Assembly: GCA_035452965.1 (NCBI GenBank)
Contig: DAOTCE010000021.1
Location: forward strand, 22,419 to 86,418
Length of the DNA stretch: 64,000 bases
Origin: Candidatus Paceibacterota bacterium
GTDB lineage: Bacteria; Verrucomicrobiota; Verrucomicrobiia; Limisphaerales; UBA8199
Direction: 5' to 3'
Shown here: positions 9,941 to 18,255 of the stretch, piece after piece
Layout of the letters: each line of letters begins with the position of its first letter
Position numbering within the stretch: the stretch's first letter is position 1
Position numbers and translations under genes: made by a program
The notes under the pieces: model-generated
Seen by the model: the letters and a program-made list of their open reading frames with translations, nothing else
Told to the model about the DNA's origin: nothing
Databases searched by the model: none

Positions 9941-10879
9941 ATGCTTTTGCCCAATATTCAGGCAGTCTCAAGAAGACAGAACTTCCTACTGCCAGCATTG
10001 TTGTTGGTGTTGGCTGGCACCACACTCGCCGGCATAGGGAACGCCGCGGGGGCCCAGAAGAAGAGCGCTGGTCCGGCACCCCTGCCAGGGGTGCAGGTGT
10101 TGCGCGACCTGGAATATGTCCAGGGGGGACATGAGCGCAACCGGCTGGATCTTTACCTTCCTGAGAAAGCAGCCCGGCCCCTGCCGGTGATCCTTTGGGT
10201 GCATGGCGGCGGGTGGACGCGCGGAGACAAGACGAATGGGCCGGCGTTCCGGTTTGCCACCAAAGGCTACGCGGTGGCCTCGATCAACTACCGATTCAGC
10301 CAGCACGCGATCTTTCCCGCGCAAATCCACGACTGCAAGGCGGCGGTCCGCTGGCTGCGCGCCAACGCCCGGGAATTCGGCCTGGATGCGGATCATATTG
10401 GGGCTTGGGGCAGCTCGGCCGGCGGACACCTTGTGGCGCTACTTGGCACCACGGCGGGCGTCAGAGAACTGGAGGGTCCGGGCGGGAACGAGGAGCAATC
10501 CAGCCGGGTGCAGGCCGTGGTGGACTGGTATGGCCCAACGGACTTCCTCACGGTGGGCGCGAAAGAGACCCGCGCCAAATTGCTCGGAGGCGATGCGCAA
10601 GAGAATAGGGAGAACGCCAGGAAAGCCAGCCCCATCACTCATGTGTCCAGGGATGCGACCCCATTTCTAATCATGCACGGCGATCTCGACGCCACTGTTC
10701 CAATCTCCCAAAGCGAGACGTTCGCCGGAGCGCTGAAGAAAGCTGGGGCGGATGTAACATTCGTAGTCCTTAAAGGTGGCAAGCACGGTGGCGCCCTTTT
10801 CACCAGCGACAAGAACCTGAAACACATTGAGGAATTCTTCGGCAAGCATTTGCTAGAGCCAAAGCCCGCCCATCCATAA
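9941..10879 (+). CDS. Secreted alpha/beta-hydrolase (esterase/lipase, BD-FAE-like)
   Basis: A 312-residue protein with an N-terminal hydrophobic signal (FLLPALLLVLAGTTLAGIG). Alpha/beta-hydrolase landmarks are all present: the oxyanion-hole motif HGGGW (about residues 88-92), the nucleophile elbow GSSAG (Ser about 159), the acid in HGDLDATVP (Asp about 250) and the base in GGKHGG (His about 282). The family (COG0657-like, feruloyl esterase/acetyl-esterase relatives) removes acyl groups from small esters or decorated polysaccharides. The exact substrate is not visible. It stands between a secreted beta-rich protein and a convergent alpha-galactosidase, which fits carbohydrate de-esterification as an inference. 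Confidence 0.9.
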   Translation: MLLPNIQAVSRRQNFLLPALLLVLAGTTLAGIGNAAGAQKKSAGPAPLPGVQVLRDLEYVQGGHERNRLDLYLPEKAARPLPVILWVHGGGWTRGDKTNGPAFRFATKGYAVASINYRFSQHAIFPAQIHDCKAAVRWLRANAREFGLDADHIGAWGSSAGGHLVALLGTTAGVRELEGPGGNEEQSSRVQAVVDWYGPTDFLTVGAKETRAKLLGGDAQENRENARKASPITHVSRDATPFLIMHGDLDATVPISQSETFAGALKKAGADVTFVVLKGGKHGGALFTSDKNLKHIEEFFGKHLLEPKPAHP

Positions 10880-10944
10880 GTTCGGCGCGCCCGGTATAAT
10901 CGAATCCAGGTTTTCTCTCGTAGGGGCCAGGCGGGTGCGGGGGT

Positions 10945-13026
10945 CTATTTGGCGATGTGGTAGGTGAGAATAGCCGAGCCGGGCCGCGCCGCGATGCTTA
11001 CGGGCAGGCCCTTCTCCAGCAGCTCGGCCCCAGACATTTCCTTCGTGTCGGGAGAGTCCAGGTTGACGATGCGGTAACGGGCATCTGGCTGGAGGCCGCG
11101 CAGTTTGAACCGCGCTGATTCATAGACACTATGGTCGCGGCGAAACGCCTGGACCAAGCCCTCGCCCAAATCGGCGCGGTGGAACTGCCAGGCCATCCAG
11201 ATGTCCAGCGCTTTTGAATAACCTGATAGCGGGTAGTAGTCCCCCAGGAAGCATGGCTGAAGGCGACGGTACTGTTCCAAAGCTGCCCGGGCCTTCTCGA
11301 TCGGGAAGCCGCCAAAAGGGGGCACGGTCTGGCTGGCCTCGTCGTTATTGAAGAGGCCAAACACCACCGAACTGGAGATCGTGCTGCGCCAGGCATATTC
11401 ACTGTCGCGGCCTGGTGTCACTGAGCCTGTGGCGTTGAGCGGCACCCAGAACGAAAGGCCGTAAGTGTGGCATTGCTTGCCGTTCGGGTCGCCGGGGAAA
11501 TCGGTCCGCCAGAAGGGCGTGCTGCGCTCAATGGTCTCCAGGTCGATGCGTCGGCCGCCACTGGCACAGTTGTCAATGATGAGATGCGGATGGCGGCGAA
11601 GCAGTTCGTCCCAGAACGCATAGAGGCCTTCGACCCACCGAATCTCAGTCATGCCCTGCCGGTCCGGAGCGTCGGCGGCCCGCCAGAATTCGAGCGGCGC
11701 GATGTTCGCATCATGCCGGTAGCAATCGAGCCCGTATTCCCTGACGCAATCAGAAAAGAAGTCGGTTATGAACTTCCGCGCCTGCGGGTTGCCGAGGTCG
11801 ACCAGCCGGTCATTCTCCTTGATCTGGTTGCGCAGGCTCTCGGACTTCACCCAGTCTGGAAAGGTCTGCTTTTCCCAGCGATAGACTTTCCTTTCCGGCG
11901 GCAGAGCCAGCAGCCATTTGTCCAGTTCCGCTGCCCACGGCGTGCCCTCGCAGACACGCTCCGGCTCGAACCAGAGCAGGAATCTGCGGCCGGACTGGTG
12001 GAGCAGATCGCTGAGAGGCTTGAGCCCTTGCGGATAGAAGTCCTTGTTTACCTGCCAATTGCCCGTGTTTTGCCACCATGGGACACGGCCAAACCATTCG
12101 GCGTCAATCCAGTAATAATCCACCGGGAGGTTTGCGGCGGCGATGGCCTTGATGTTGGCAAGGTGATTGGAGGCGTGCATTCTGCCCCAGGTGCCGTTAA
12201 GCAGCGGCGGCACCAAAGAGTGGCCGTTTACCGTCGGTCGGTGGTGTTCGAGTAAGAATCGCCGCCACTGGTTCTGGCCGTCAATCCAATCCCCTTTGTA
12301 GTACAGCAGGGCCACACGCGGCGACCGGATGCGTTCGCCCGGATGCAGCTTGAGGTGTGTCAGCGCCAGGCCGGCCTTGATTCGAGTTTGCTTCGGGGCG
12401 GACTGCGTGAAGTCGGCGGCCCACTCGCCCGACCAGCCAAGGCCGATGATCACGCCTTCCCGCGAGGGTATTTCCCAGTTGAAGAAGGGCAGGAAATCGC
12501 TTGATGAGCGTCCTCCTCCGGCCTCCAGATGCAGGCGCGCGCCAGGGCCCATCGGCTCGGTCAACGGCTGAAAGTCGTCCATCGAACACGTCGCGCCCCT
12601 GGCATAGTGGACGAGCGCGTTGCCGGCTGGCGAATCCAGCGGCAGGTCCAAGGTAGATATGTTCTCCAGGATGGGCGTGTCGTTGGTGCCGGTGTTCTCG
12701 AAGTGCAGCACCCACTCGACCGCGGGATGGTTGGTGTATTGCGTCACCTCGCACTCGATGAGCAGGCCTGTAACGGGATCGGTTAATCGAACGGTATGCG
12801 AGCGTTGCACACCACGCGGCTTGGGCAACTCCTGCTTCAGCTTCCACGCCGGCAGCACCTCGCTGGAGGACCTCCCGCCATACTTGAAGGAGAGCGGCAG
12901 AACTGCTGTGTTGTTTCCAAAATGCCTGGCGACCCAGTCACCGCTGATGGTGCTGGCCGCAAGTGGGCGGGCAACTCCTGATGTGGTGATTAAGATGAGC
13001 GCGACCGGGATGGATATGGTGTTCAT
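10945..13026 (-). CDS. Secreted alpha-galactosidase, glycoside hydrolase family 36-like
   Basis: The start at ATG 13026 gives 693 residues and a signal peptide (MNTISIPVALILITTSGVA); a longer frame upstream lacks one. An N-terminal beta-supersandwich leads into a TIM barrel with GTWGRMHASNHL, DYYWIDAEWFG, LLWFEPERVCEGTPW, GLDCYRHDANI (nucleophile Asp about 439) and IDNCASGGRRIDLE (acid/base Asp about 495). These match GH36/clan GH-D enzymes that release alpha-galactosyl residues from oligo- and polysaccharides. The nucleophile motif reads RHDAN rather than the common KWDMN, as in several divergent GH36 members, so alpha-N-acetylgalactosaminidase activity cannot be excluded. It converges with the esterase gene, 65 bases away. 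Confidence 0.92.
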   Translation of the reverse strand: MNTISIPVALILITTSGVARPLAASTISGDWVARHFGNNTAVLPLSFKYGGRSSSEVLPAWKLKQELPKPRGVQRSHTVRLTDPVTGLLIECEVTQYTNHPAVEWVLHFENTGTNDTPILENISTLDLPLDSPAGNALVHYARGATCSMDDFQPLTEPMGPGARLHLEAGGGRSSSDFLPFFNWEIPSREGVIIGLGWSGEWAADFTQSAPKQTRIKAGLALTHLKLHPGERIRSPRVALLYYKGDWIDGQNQWRRFLLEHHRPTVNGHSLVPPLLNGTWGRMHASNHLANIKAIAAANLPVDYYWIDAEWFGRVPWWQNTGNWQVNKDFYPQGLKPLSDLLHQSGRRFLLWFEPERVCEGTPWAAELDKWLLALPPERKVYRWEKQTFPDWVKSESLRNQIKENDRLVDLGNPQARKFITDFFSDCVREYGLDCYRHDANIAPLEFWRAADAPDRQGMTEIRWVEGLYAFWDELLRRHPHLIIDNCASGGRRIDLETIERSTPFWRTDFPGDPNGKQCHTYGLSFWVPLNATGSVTPGRDSEYAWRSTISSSVVFGLFNNDEASQTVPPFGGFPIEKARAALEQYRRLQPCFLGDYYPLSGYSKALDIWMAWQFHRADLGEGLVQAFRRDHSVYESARFKLRGLQPDARYRIVNLDSPDTKEMSGAELLEKGLPVSIAARPGSAILTYHIAK

Positions 13027-13118
13027 CGGTTGGCTGGGCACGGTTATACCGGTTCCCACTACACAATGCTATGCCTTCCTTTGGGCAACGCTGCCAGCGA
13101 GACGCAGTTGCTCCTGAT

Positions 13119-14066
13119 TCAAACGGACCGTATCTCCTGGCGCAGGAAGATGAAGTAGGACAGAGCGAAGCAAACCAGGGTGAGCCCCGCCAACAGGGCC
13201 AGGTAAGGGCCGACCACTAGGATTGACTGGTCCAGCGGCAGCGGATTCTGGAATCGTTCCATCGAGAGACGTTCCATGGGCTCGACCAGGACCATGTTGC
13301 TGCGGGTGCGGCGGTAGGGGTCCAGTATGCTGGAGGTGGATTGGGAGTATAACACCACCGGCGACGCCAGGCTGGCAGCGTCCGATATGCGGCGGTTGGC
13401 GACAACCTGCTCGGGGTCAGCGGGGTCGTTCACGCGGGCCACAGCATCCGCGGCAAGATCGGCGGCAAAGCCCATGAAGAACGAGCAGAATATCCACAAC
13501 GCAATTGCCGCCAGGGCCGATGTGGCCAACGAGCGAAAGAGAATCGAGAACAGGATGGACAGCCCCAGCCAGAAGGAGACGTAGGCGATGCTGATGAGCA
13601 GGTAAACCACCAGCCGCCCCACTTCTTCCCATCCGGGCACCACCCCGACCGTGAAGAGGCCCATGCCCGAGATCAGCAGAACAAGGCAGAGGAGCATGAT
13701 GGAGATGGTGATTACGCCTGCGAGGAACTTGCCATTGATGACGGCGTCGCGGAAGATCGGCTGGGACACCAGCTTGGTGAGGGTGCGGTGATTGCGCTCG
13801 CGGTTGATGGCGTCGAAGCCGGTGACGATGCCGATCAACGGCCCGAAGAAGGCAATGAACTGGACCAGCGAGAAGAACTTGCCCGGCACGGTGAAGAGCA
13901 GGAGGAATACCTGTGACGGCTTGGCCATGCCTTCGAGCGTCTCGCGCAGGTTGGTGGCGGCCATGTAGCTGGTGACCAGCGCCACCATGACAATCAGGCA
14001 AAAGAGGATCAGGAAGCGGATGGAGCCGAAGTGGTCGGCGAGTTCTTTGCGGCAGATGGTCAGCAT
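13119..14066 (-). CDS. ABC transporter permease (ABC-2 / NosY-like)
   Basis: The start at ATG 14066 (MLTICRKELADHFGSIRF) overlaps the end of the ATPase gene by 7 bases, which indicates translational coupling; the frame extends further upstream but only as a shadow of the ATPase. The 315-residue protein has about six membrane segments with the ABC-2 layout, including a large loop after the first segment and the motif FDAINRERNHRTLTKLVSQP, shared with NosY- and GldF-like permeases. It would form the membrane part of an exporter with the two genes upstream. The cargo is unknown. Confidence 0.9.
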   Translation of the reverse strand: MLTICRKELADHFGSIRFLILFCLIVMVALVTSYMAATNLRETLEGMAKPSQVFLLLFTVPGKFFSLVQFIAFFGPLIGIVTGFDAINRERNHRTLTKLVSQPIFRDAVINGKFLAGVITISIMLLCLVLLISGMGLFTVGVVPGWEEVGRLVVYLLISIAYVSFWLGLSILFSILFRSLATSALAAIALWIFCSFFMGFAADLAADAVARVNDPADPEQVVANRRISDAASLASPVVLYSQSTSSILDPYRRTRSNMVLVEPMERLSMERFQNPLPLDQSILVVGPYLALLAGLTLVCFALSYFIFLRQEIRSV

Positions 14067-14803
14067 GGTTTGGCCTCCCGGGAGTAGCGCAGATAGATTT
14101 GCTCGAGGCCGGTGGCGCCCGGCTGGCTGCCAGCCAGTTCTGCGATCGTGCCGAGCGCAGCCAGTTTGCCTTTGCTCATGATGCCCACGCGGCCGCAGAT
14201 GCGCTCGGCGTGGTTGAGCAGATGCGTGCACATCAGAACCGTCATGCCCCGCTCGCGGTTGAGCGAGACGATCAGTTCGAGCATTTTGTTCATGCCGTCC
14301 GGGTCCAAACCCAGCGCCGGCTCGTCAAGGATCACCAGCTTGGGCTCCTTGAGCAGCAACTCGGCGATGCCCAGGCGCTGGCGCATGCCGTGCGAGAATT
14401 TGCCGACCAGCTTGTCGCTTTCGCCTGACAATCCAACCGTGCCCAGGGCGTGGTCCAGGAGCGGCTGCAGCCGGGCTTCGGGAATCTGGTTCAAGCGCGC
14501 CACGAAGCGCAGGTTCTCACGCGCGGTCAGGTCGTCATAGAAGCCGACATTCTCGGGCAGGTAGCCGACCTGGCGCTTGATTTGCAGCGGCTCGCGCACG
14601 GGATCAAACCCCAGCACCTCGGCCCGTCCGGTGGTCGGTTCCGTCAGGCCCAGCAGCATGAGAATGGTGGTGGTCTTGCCCGCGCCGTTAGGGCCGAGGA
14701 ACCCGAAGATCTCGCCATCGTTCACCTCGAACGACAGCGCATCCACAGCCGTCTGGCGGCCATAGCGGCGGGTCAGGCCCTCGGTTTTGATGACAGCGGC
14801 CAT
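14060..14803 (-). CDS. ABC transporter ATP-binding protein
   Basis: Walker A is GPNGAGKTT, the signature is FSHGMRQRLGIAELL and Walker B is LVILDEPALGLD, all in canonical order and spacing. ATG 14803 (MAAVIKTEGLTRRYGRQ) gives 247 residues. An in-frame TTG at 14833 would overlap the end of the NEW3 gene, and the ATG start is preferred. The LSGGQ motif is altered to SHGMRQ, as in many ABC-2 exporters of the CcmA/NatA type. It energises the permease encoded directly downstream. Confidence 0.93.
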   Translation of the reverse strand: MAAVIKTEGLTRRYGRQTAVDALSFEVNDGEIFGFLGPNGAGKTTTILMLLGLTEPTTGRAEVLGFDPVREPLQIKRQVGYLPENVGFYDDLTARENLRFVARLNQIPEARLQPLLDHALGTVGLSGESDKLVGKFSHGMRQRLGIAELLLKEPKLVILDEPALGLDPDGMNKMLELIVSLNRERGMTVLMCTHLLNHAERICGRVGIMSKGKLAALGTIAELAGSQPGATGLEQIYLRYSREAKPC

Positions 14804-14819
14804 CGGGGTGCGGCGCAGG

Positions 14820-16025
14820 TTATCTCCGGCCAAGAATGCGGAACATTACGCTTAGCCCCAGCACCACCAGCACAATGATCCCCACGCCGATCCAAGCCCA
14901 CTTGGACGCGGCGTGAAGGGTCACCCGGAATTCTATATTCTCGTTAGCCTTCTCGCCTTCGACCTGAACGCTGACGGAGTAATCGCCGATCAACGCCTGC
15001 TGGGCCGGGGTCATAGTGATTTCCACCTGCTTGACGGCGCCGGGCTCCAGGTTCTCGATCTTCTCCGGCTTGAATTCCACTTTCCAATTCTCCGGTTTGA
15101 GGGCGGAGAACTTGACTTCGCGCTGCGCGGCTGAGCCAGTGTTCTGGACCAGCAGCGTCACGCCGGCCTTCTGGCCGCGTTCGGTCACTACGGAGAGCAA
15201 GCCGTTGGCGGTTCCAGCCTTCAGCGAATAGGTGCCAGTGAGCACCACCTTGAGATCCTGCTCCGCTTTGGCCTTGGGCGATTGCACTTCCACTTTGAAA
15301 TCATATTCCCCCGCCTGCACGTTGTAAGGCGGGGTCACCTCCATCTCGACGTTCTTGCTCTGGCTGGCCGGGATCTGGAGCGAGCTGATCTGCTTCTGCT
15401 CGTAGGCGGGTTTGAAGGAGGTTTCCCAGCCCTGCGGCGCGGTGGCGCGGAAGTTGAAGACCGCGTCCTGGTCGGTGTCGTTGCGCACGTCGAGCGAGAA
15501 CTGGAACTTGTCGCCCGAAGGCCCGCGCAAGGTCGGGTAGCTGGTTTCTATGGTCACGCGCTGAGCGGCCTTTTGGTCCCCAGCCACGGTAACGGTGACG
15601 GCGGCGTTCCGTTCGATCGCGCCGTCGGCGGTCTTGGCCCGGATGGCGAACTGGTAGGTGCCGGGCGGCAACTTCTTGAGCTCCTTGTCCTTCGGCTTGG
15701 CAGTCAGGTTCAAGGTCTGGTCTTCCTTCGAGGCGACGAACAATCCGCTGACGATGGTGCTGAAGCGCTTAATCTGCACGTCCCAGTCTTTCGGAGCCTC
15801 GGCCACCTCGACCAGCACCGTCTCATCGCTGCGCCCGCGGTTCTTGATCAGCAGGTCCACGCTAAGGCTGTCTTCCGGCGAGATGGTGATGCCGGGGTAT
15901 TGGAACGCGACCGTAATCAGCCGCGCCGGGAGTTCGGCGGCAGCGTCGGCGGCCCTTGCGGCCAGCACGCCTGCCATGCAAGCCATCATCATACTTACCA
16001 ACGTTCTTTGTCGTATGCTGTGCAT
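14820..16025 (-). CDS. NEW3-domain secreted/anchored protein, partner of an ABC exporter
   Basis: A 401-residue protein with a signal peptide (VSMMMACMAGVLAARAADA), three or four consecutive Ig-like beta-sandwich repeats and a C-terminal membrane anchor (WAWIGVGIIVLVVLGLSVMF) ending in RILGRR. The repeats carry the NEW3-type pattern (SLSVDLLIKNRGRSDETV; PPGTYQFAIRAKTADG; VEMEVTPPYNVQAGEYDFKV) of COG1470. Such proteins are often encoded beside ATPase and permease genes, as here, and are thought to be the extracytoplasmic part of an exporter or envelope system. The stop lies 16 bases before the ATPase ATG. Confidence 0.88.
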   Translation of the reverse strand: MHSIRQRTLVSMMMACMAGVLAARAADAAAELPARLITVAFQYPGITISPEDSLSVDLLIKNRGRSDETVLVEVAEAPKDWDVQIKRFSTIVSGLFVASKEDQTLNLTAKPKDKELKKLPPGTYQFAIRAKTADGAIERNAAVTVTVAGDQKAAQRVTIETSYPTLRGPSGDKFQFSLDVRNDTDQDAVFNFRATAPQGWETSFKPAYEQKQISSLQIPASQSKNVEMEVTPPYNVQAGEYDFKVEVQSPKAKAEQDLKVVLTGTYSLKAGTANGLLSVVTERGQKAGVTLLVQNTGSAAQREVKFSALKPENWKVEFKPEKIENLEPGAVKQVEITMTPAQQALIGDYSVSVQVEGEKANENIEFRVTLHAASKWAWIGVGIIVLVVLGLSVMFRILGRR

Positions 16026-16194
16026 AAATCCATCCAGTCGTTTTGGCTGATGCCTGTAGGGGCGGCCCTGCGTTCACGCAGACCGCCCGTGCGGTTCGTT
16101 CGGTGAAACTGACAACTAGCCTGAGAAGATGTTCAAACGCGCGGACAGGGTCAAGAACTGCTGGGGTGCGGCACCCGGATGATGGGCGCCCTTC

Positions 16195-16764
16195 TTACTG
16201 GATGATGAGGTCATCCGTCGTGTACATGATCCGGTCTTGGCCGGCGGAGCGGATCTCGGTCTGTGTGCCGGAGAGTTGATGGAAGAAGTAGGGGGTGTTC
16301 CAGGGATCAACCAATTCACCCTTTGCGTTGACGCGATTGCCGTCGGTTTTGAGGAACTGGAGTTGCCTGGGGTTATCTCCGTTCAAGGCGGCGGTGATTT
16401 CCGGGTTTGTGCCGACCGGGTTGCCGCCGAACGTCTGACCGTAAAGACGGATGGTGGTGCGGAGGCTCTCGAGGATGGTTGCGGGCGGGAGGCTGGCCAG
16501 CTCGGGCGGCAGGGGTTCGACAGCGGCCGGGATTGGAGGCGCACCGGGCTCGGCAGAGGCCACGGTTTGGTTGGGCTGCGCAACGGGTTGGCCAGCCGTT
16601 TCCGGCGAGCCGGATTGCGTGGCTGACGCCGCCGCGTTTTGCGCATCGGCGGCGGGTGGATTCGGCAGCGCAGCGGCAGTCCGGGCAGGGCGCGCGCGGA
16701 GGAAGTACCATCCGGCACCCGTTGCAAGCAGGGCAAGCAACAGGAAGGCAACCGTCCGCATCAT
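16195..16764 (-). CDS. Anchored protein with type II secretion pseudopilin-like C-terminus
   Basis: A 189-residue protein with an N-terminal membrane segment (TVAFLLLALLATGAGWYF), a Pro/Ala-rich linker to about residue 85, and a C-terminal domain ending VDPWNTPYFFHQL, then SAGQDRIMYTTDDLI. That ending resembles the calcium-binding loop of GspG pseudopilins (DPWGNPY ... SxGxDG ... DDI). It has no prepilin GFTLIE cleavage motif, so it is a relative of GspG and not a pilin proper. Its ATG overlaps the stop of the DUF1501 gene by 4 bases, so it belongs to the DUF1800-DUF1501 operon. Confidence 0.75.
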   Translation of the reverse strand: MMRTVAFLLLALLATGAGWYFLRARPARTAAALPNPPAADAQNAAASATQSGSPETAGQPVAQPNQTVASAEPGAPPIPAAVEPLPPELASLPPATILESLRTTIRLYGQTFGGNPVGTNPEITAALNGDNPRQLQFLKTDGNRVNAKGELVDPWNTPYFFHQLSGTQTEIRSAGQDRIMYTTDDLIIQ

Positions 16765-18251
16765 ACGAACCCGAGGTTGCGTCCGGAGAATCGGTCGAGA
16801 TTAGGGAAGACGGTCAGCAGGTTGCTATTGTCCACTCCAAACCAGGAGGCGAGTGTCGCGAAGTACTGGTCAATGGCGGTGGTGGGAATCCAGCGGCCGG
16901 TGCTGGTGTCGTCCGGGCCGTTGACGGTCAACGTGGGCCATATGCCATAGGTGCGCCGCCCCTGGACTGCGCCGCCAAGGACCAGGTGGTGACTGCCCCA
17001 GCCGTGATCGCTGCCCTGACCGTTGCAGGGGAAGGTGCGGTTGAAATCGCTGGCAGTGAACACCGTTACGTTGTTCGACAAGCCGATCTGTTCCATGGCG
17101 CGCTGGAACGCGTAGAGAGACTGGCTCACCTCGGCCAGCAGGTTCGCGTGCGAGCCGCGGTACGGGATCGGGACGCCGGCGGTGACCGTGGTCTGGTTGG
17201 CATGGAGGTCGTAACCGCCTACCGAGCAGAAGAAGATCTGGCGCTTCATGCCGAATCCGCCGGAGGACCGGGCGCGCGCGCCGGCCTCGATGAGCCGGGC
17301 GATCATCCTGAGTTGCGGACCGAGCGACGAGTTGAAGGTCGTAGCCGGGTAGGTAGGCAAGACCACCGTGCCAGGAAACGTCGTGGTCCAGTAATTGGCG
17401 GCGGCGGTCGGGGCAATGGCGGTATTGAGCAGCGCGCCGGTCGTGATGGAATGGGCGGCGACATCGGCGTAGGCTTTGGCCTGCAGGTTTGGGTAGGGCG
17501 CCCCGAGGATGTTCGTCAGGGCCTGCAGCCGCGCGCCGGTGAGCTGGCTGGTGGGTGTGAGCGCAATCGCACCGGAGGTGGAAACCGAATAGGAGGAAAC
17601 GAAATTGCCGGTTTCAAAGGTATTGGCCCCCGCCAGCGTGATCGCCATTGATACGGCCGCGTCCGGTTGAACCGAGGCGAGCAGATCGCCGCAGCGGCCG
17701 CCCCAGCCGGTACCGGGCGGCCGATCGGGAACGGAGGTTTGCCATTGAGTGACCTGGTCGGAATGAGAGAAGAGCTGGGGCGGTCGCTTCAGGATCCCGC
17801 CTTGGTACTCGGCGCGGGTCATGGGATAGACGAGCGTGCCGACGTTAAACACCGTTGCGAGCTTCCCTTCGCCGAAAAGGGTCTGCAGCTCGGGGCAGGC
17901 GGGGTGGAGGCCGTAGCTGTGGCCGTCGCTGTTAAGGGGCGAAATCGGCAGGACAAGGGTGTTGGGCGGGCCGCCAGTCAGCGGCAGGGCCAGCACGGGA
18001 GTTCGGATCGCAGCGTAGTCGTCGTATTCGGACTGGAGGGTCGGAATAATGAGGTTGTTGGAGTCGTTGCCGCCGGCGAGGAAGAGACACACCAGGGCCC
18101 TGTAGTCGTTGATGCTGCTTTGGGCGACAACGGCATTCATCAGGCGCAGATCACGGACCGTCGAAGTCAGGGCGACGGTGCCAACGGCGGCGCAGGCGGC
18201 CTGGCGGATGAACTGGCGGCGGGTGAGCATCGAACCGGCGGGGGGTCTCAT
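16761..18251 (-). CDS. DUF1501 protein with Tat signal
   Basis: The start at ATG 18251 gives 496 residues. The N-terminus has a twin-arginine signal (LTRRQFIRQAACAAVGTVAL), so it is exported folded. The body has the DUF1501 pattern of the alkaline phosphatase/sulfatase-like fold: FLAGGNDSNNLIIP, a GHSYGLHPACPEL segment, and late DFNRTF plus GSDHGWGSHHLVLGG. Activity is unproven for this family. It begins 4 bases after the DUF1800 gene ends; the DUF1800-DUF1501 pairing is common in Planctomycetes, Verrucomicrobia and other bacteria. Confidence 0.93.
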   Translation of the reverse strand: MRPPAGSMLTRRQFIRQAACAAVGTVALTSTVRDLRLMNAVVAQSSINDYRALVCLFLAGGNDSNNLIIPTLQSEYDDYAAIRTPVLALPLTGGPPNTLVLPISPLNSDGHSYGLHPACPELQTLFGEGKLATVFNVGTLVYPMTRAEYQGGILKRPPQLFSHSDQVTQWQTSVPDRPPGTGWGGRCGDLLASVQPDAAVSMAITLAGANTFETGNFVSSYSVSTSGAIALTPTSQLTGARLQALTNILGAPYPNLQAKAYADVAAHSITTGALLNTAIAPTAAANYWTTTFPGTVVLPTYPATTFNSSLGPQLRMIARLIEAGARARSSGGFGMKRQIFFCSVGGYDLHANQTTVTAGVPIPYRGSHANLLAEVSQSLYAFQRAMEQIGLSNNVTVFTASDFNRTFPCNGQGSDHGWGSHHLVLGGAVQGRRTYGIWPTLTVNGPDDTSTGRWIPTTAIDQYFATLASWFGVDNSNLLTVFPNLDRFSGRNLGFV

Positions 18252-18255
18252 AAGC

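Noticed and set aside
16407..17651. Plus-strand open frame opposite DUF1501 and the pseudopilin-like gene
   Set aside because: Antisense shadow; the opposite strand has a Tat signal and a complete DUF1501 pattern.
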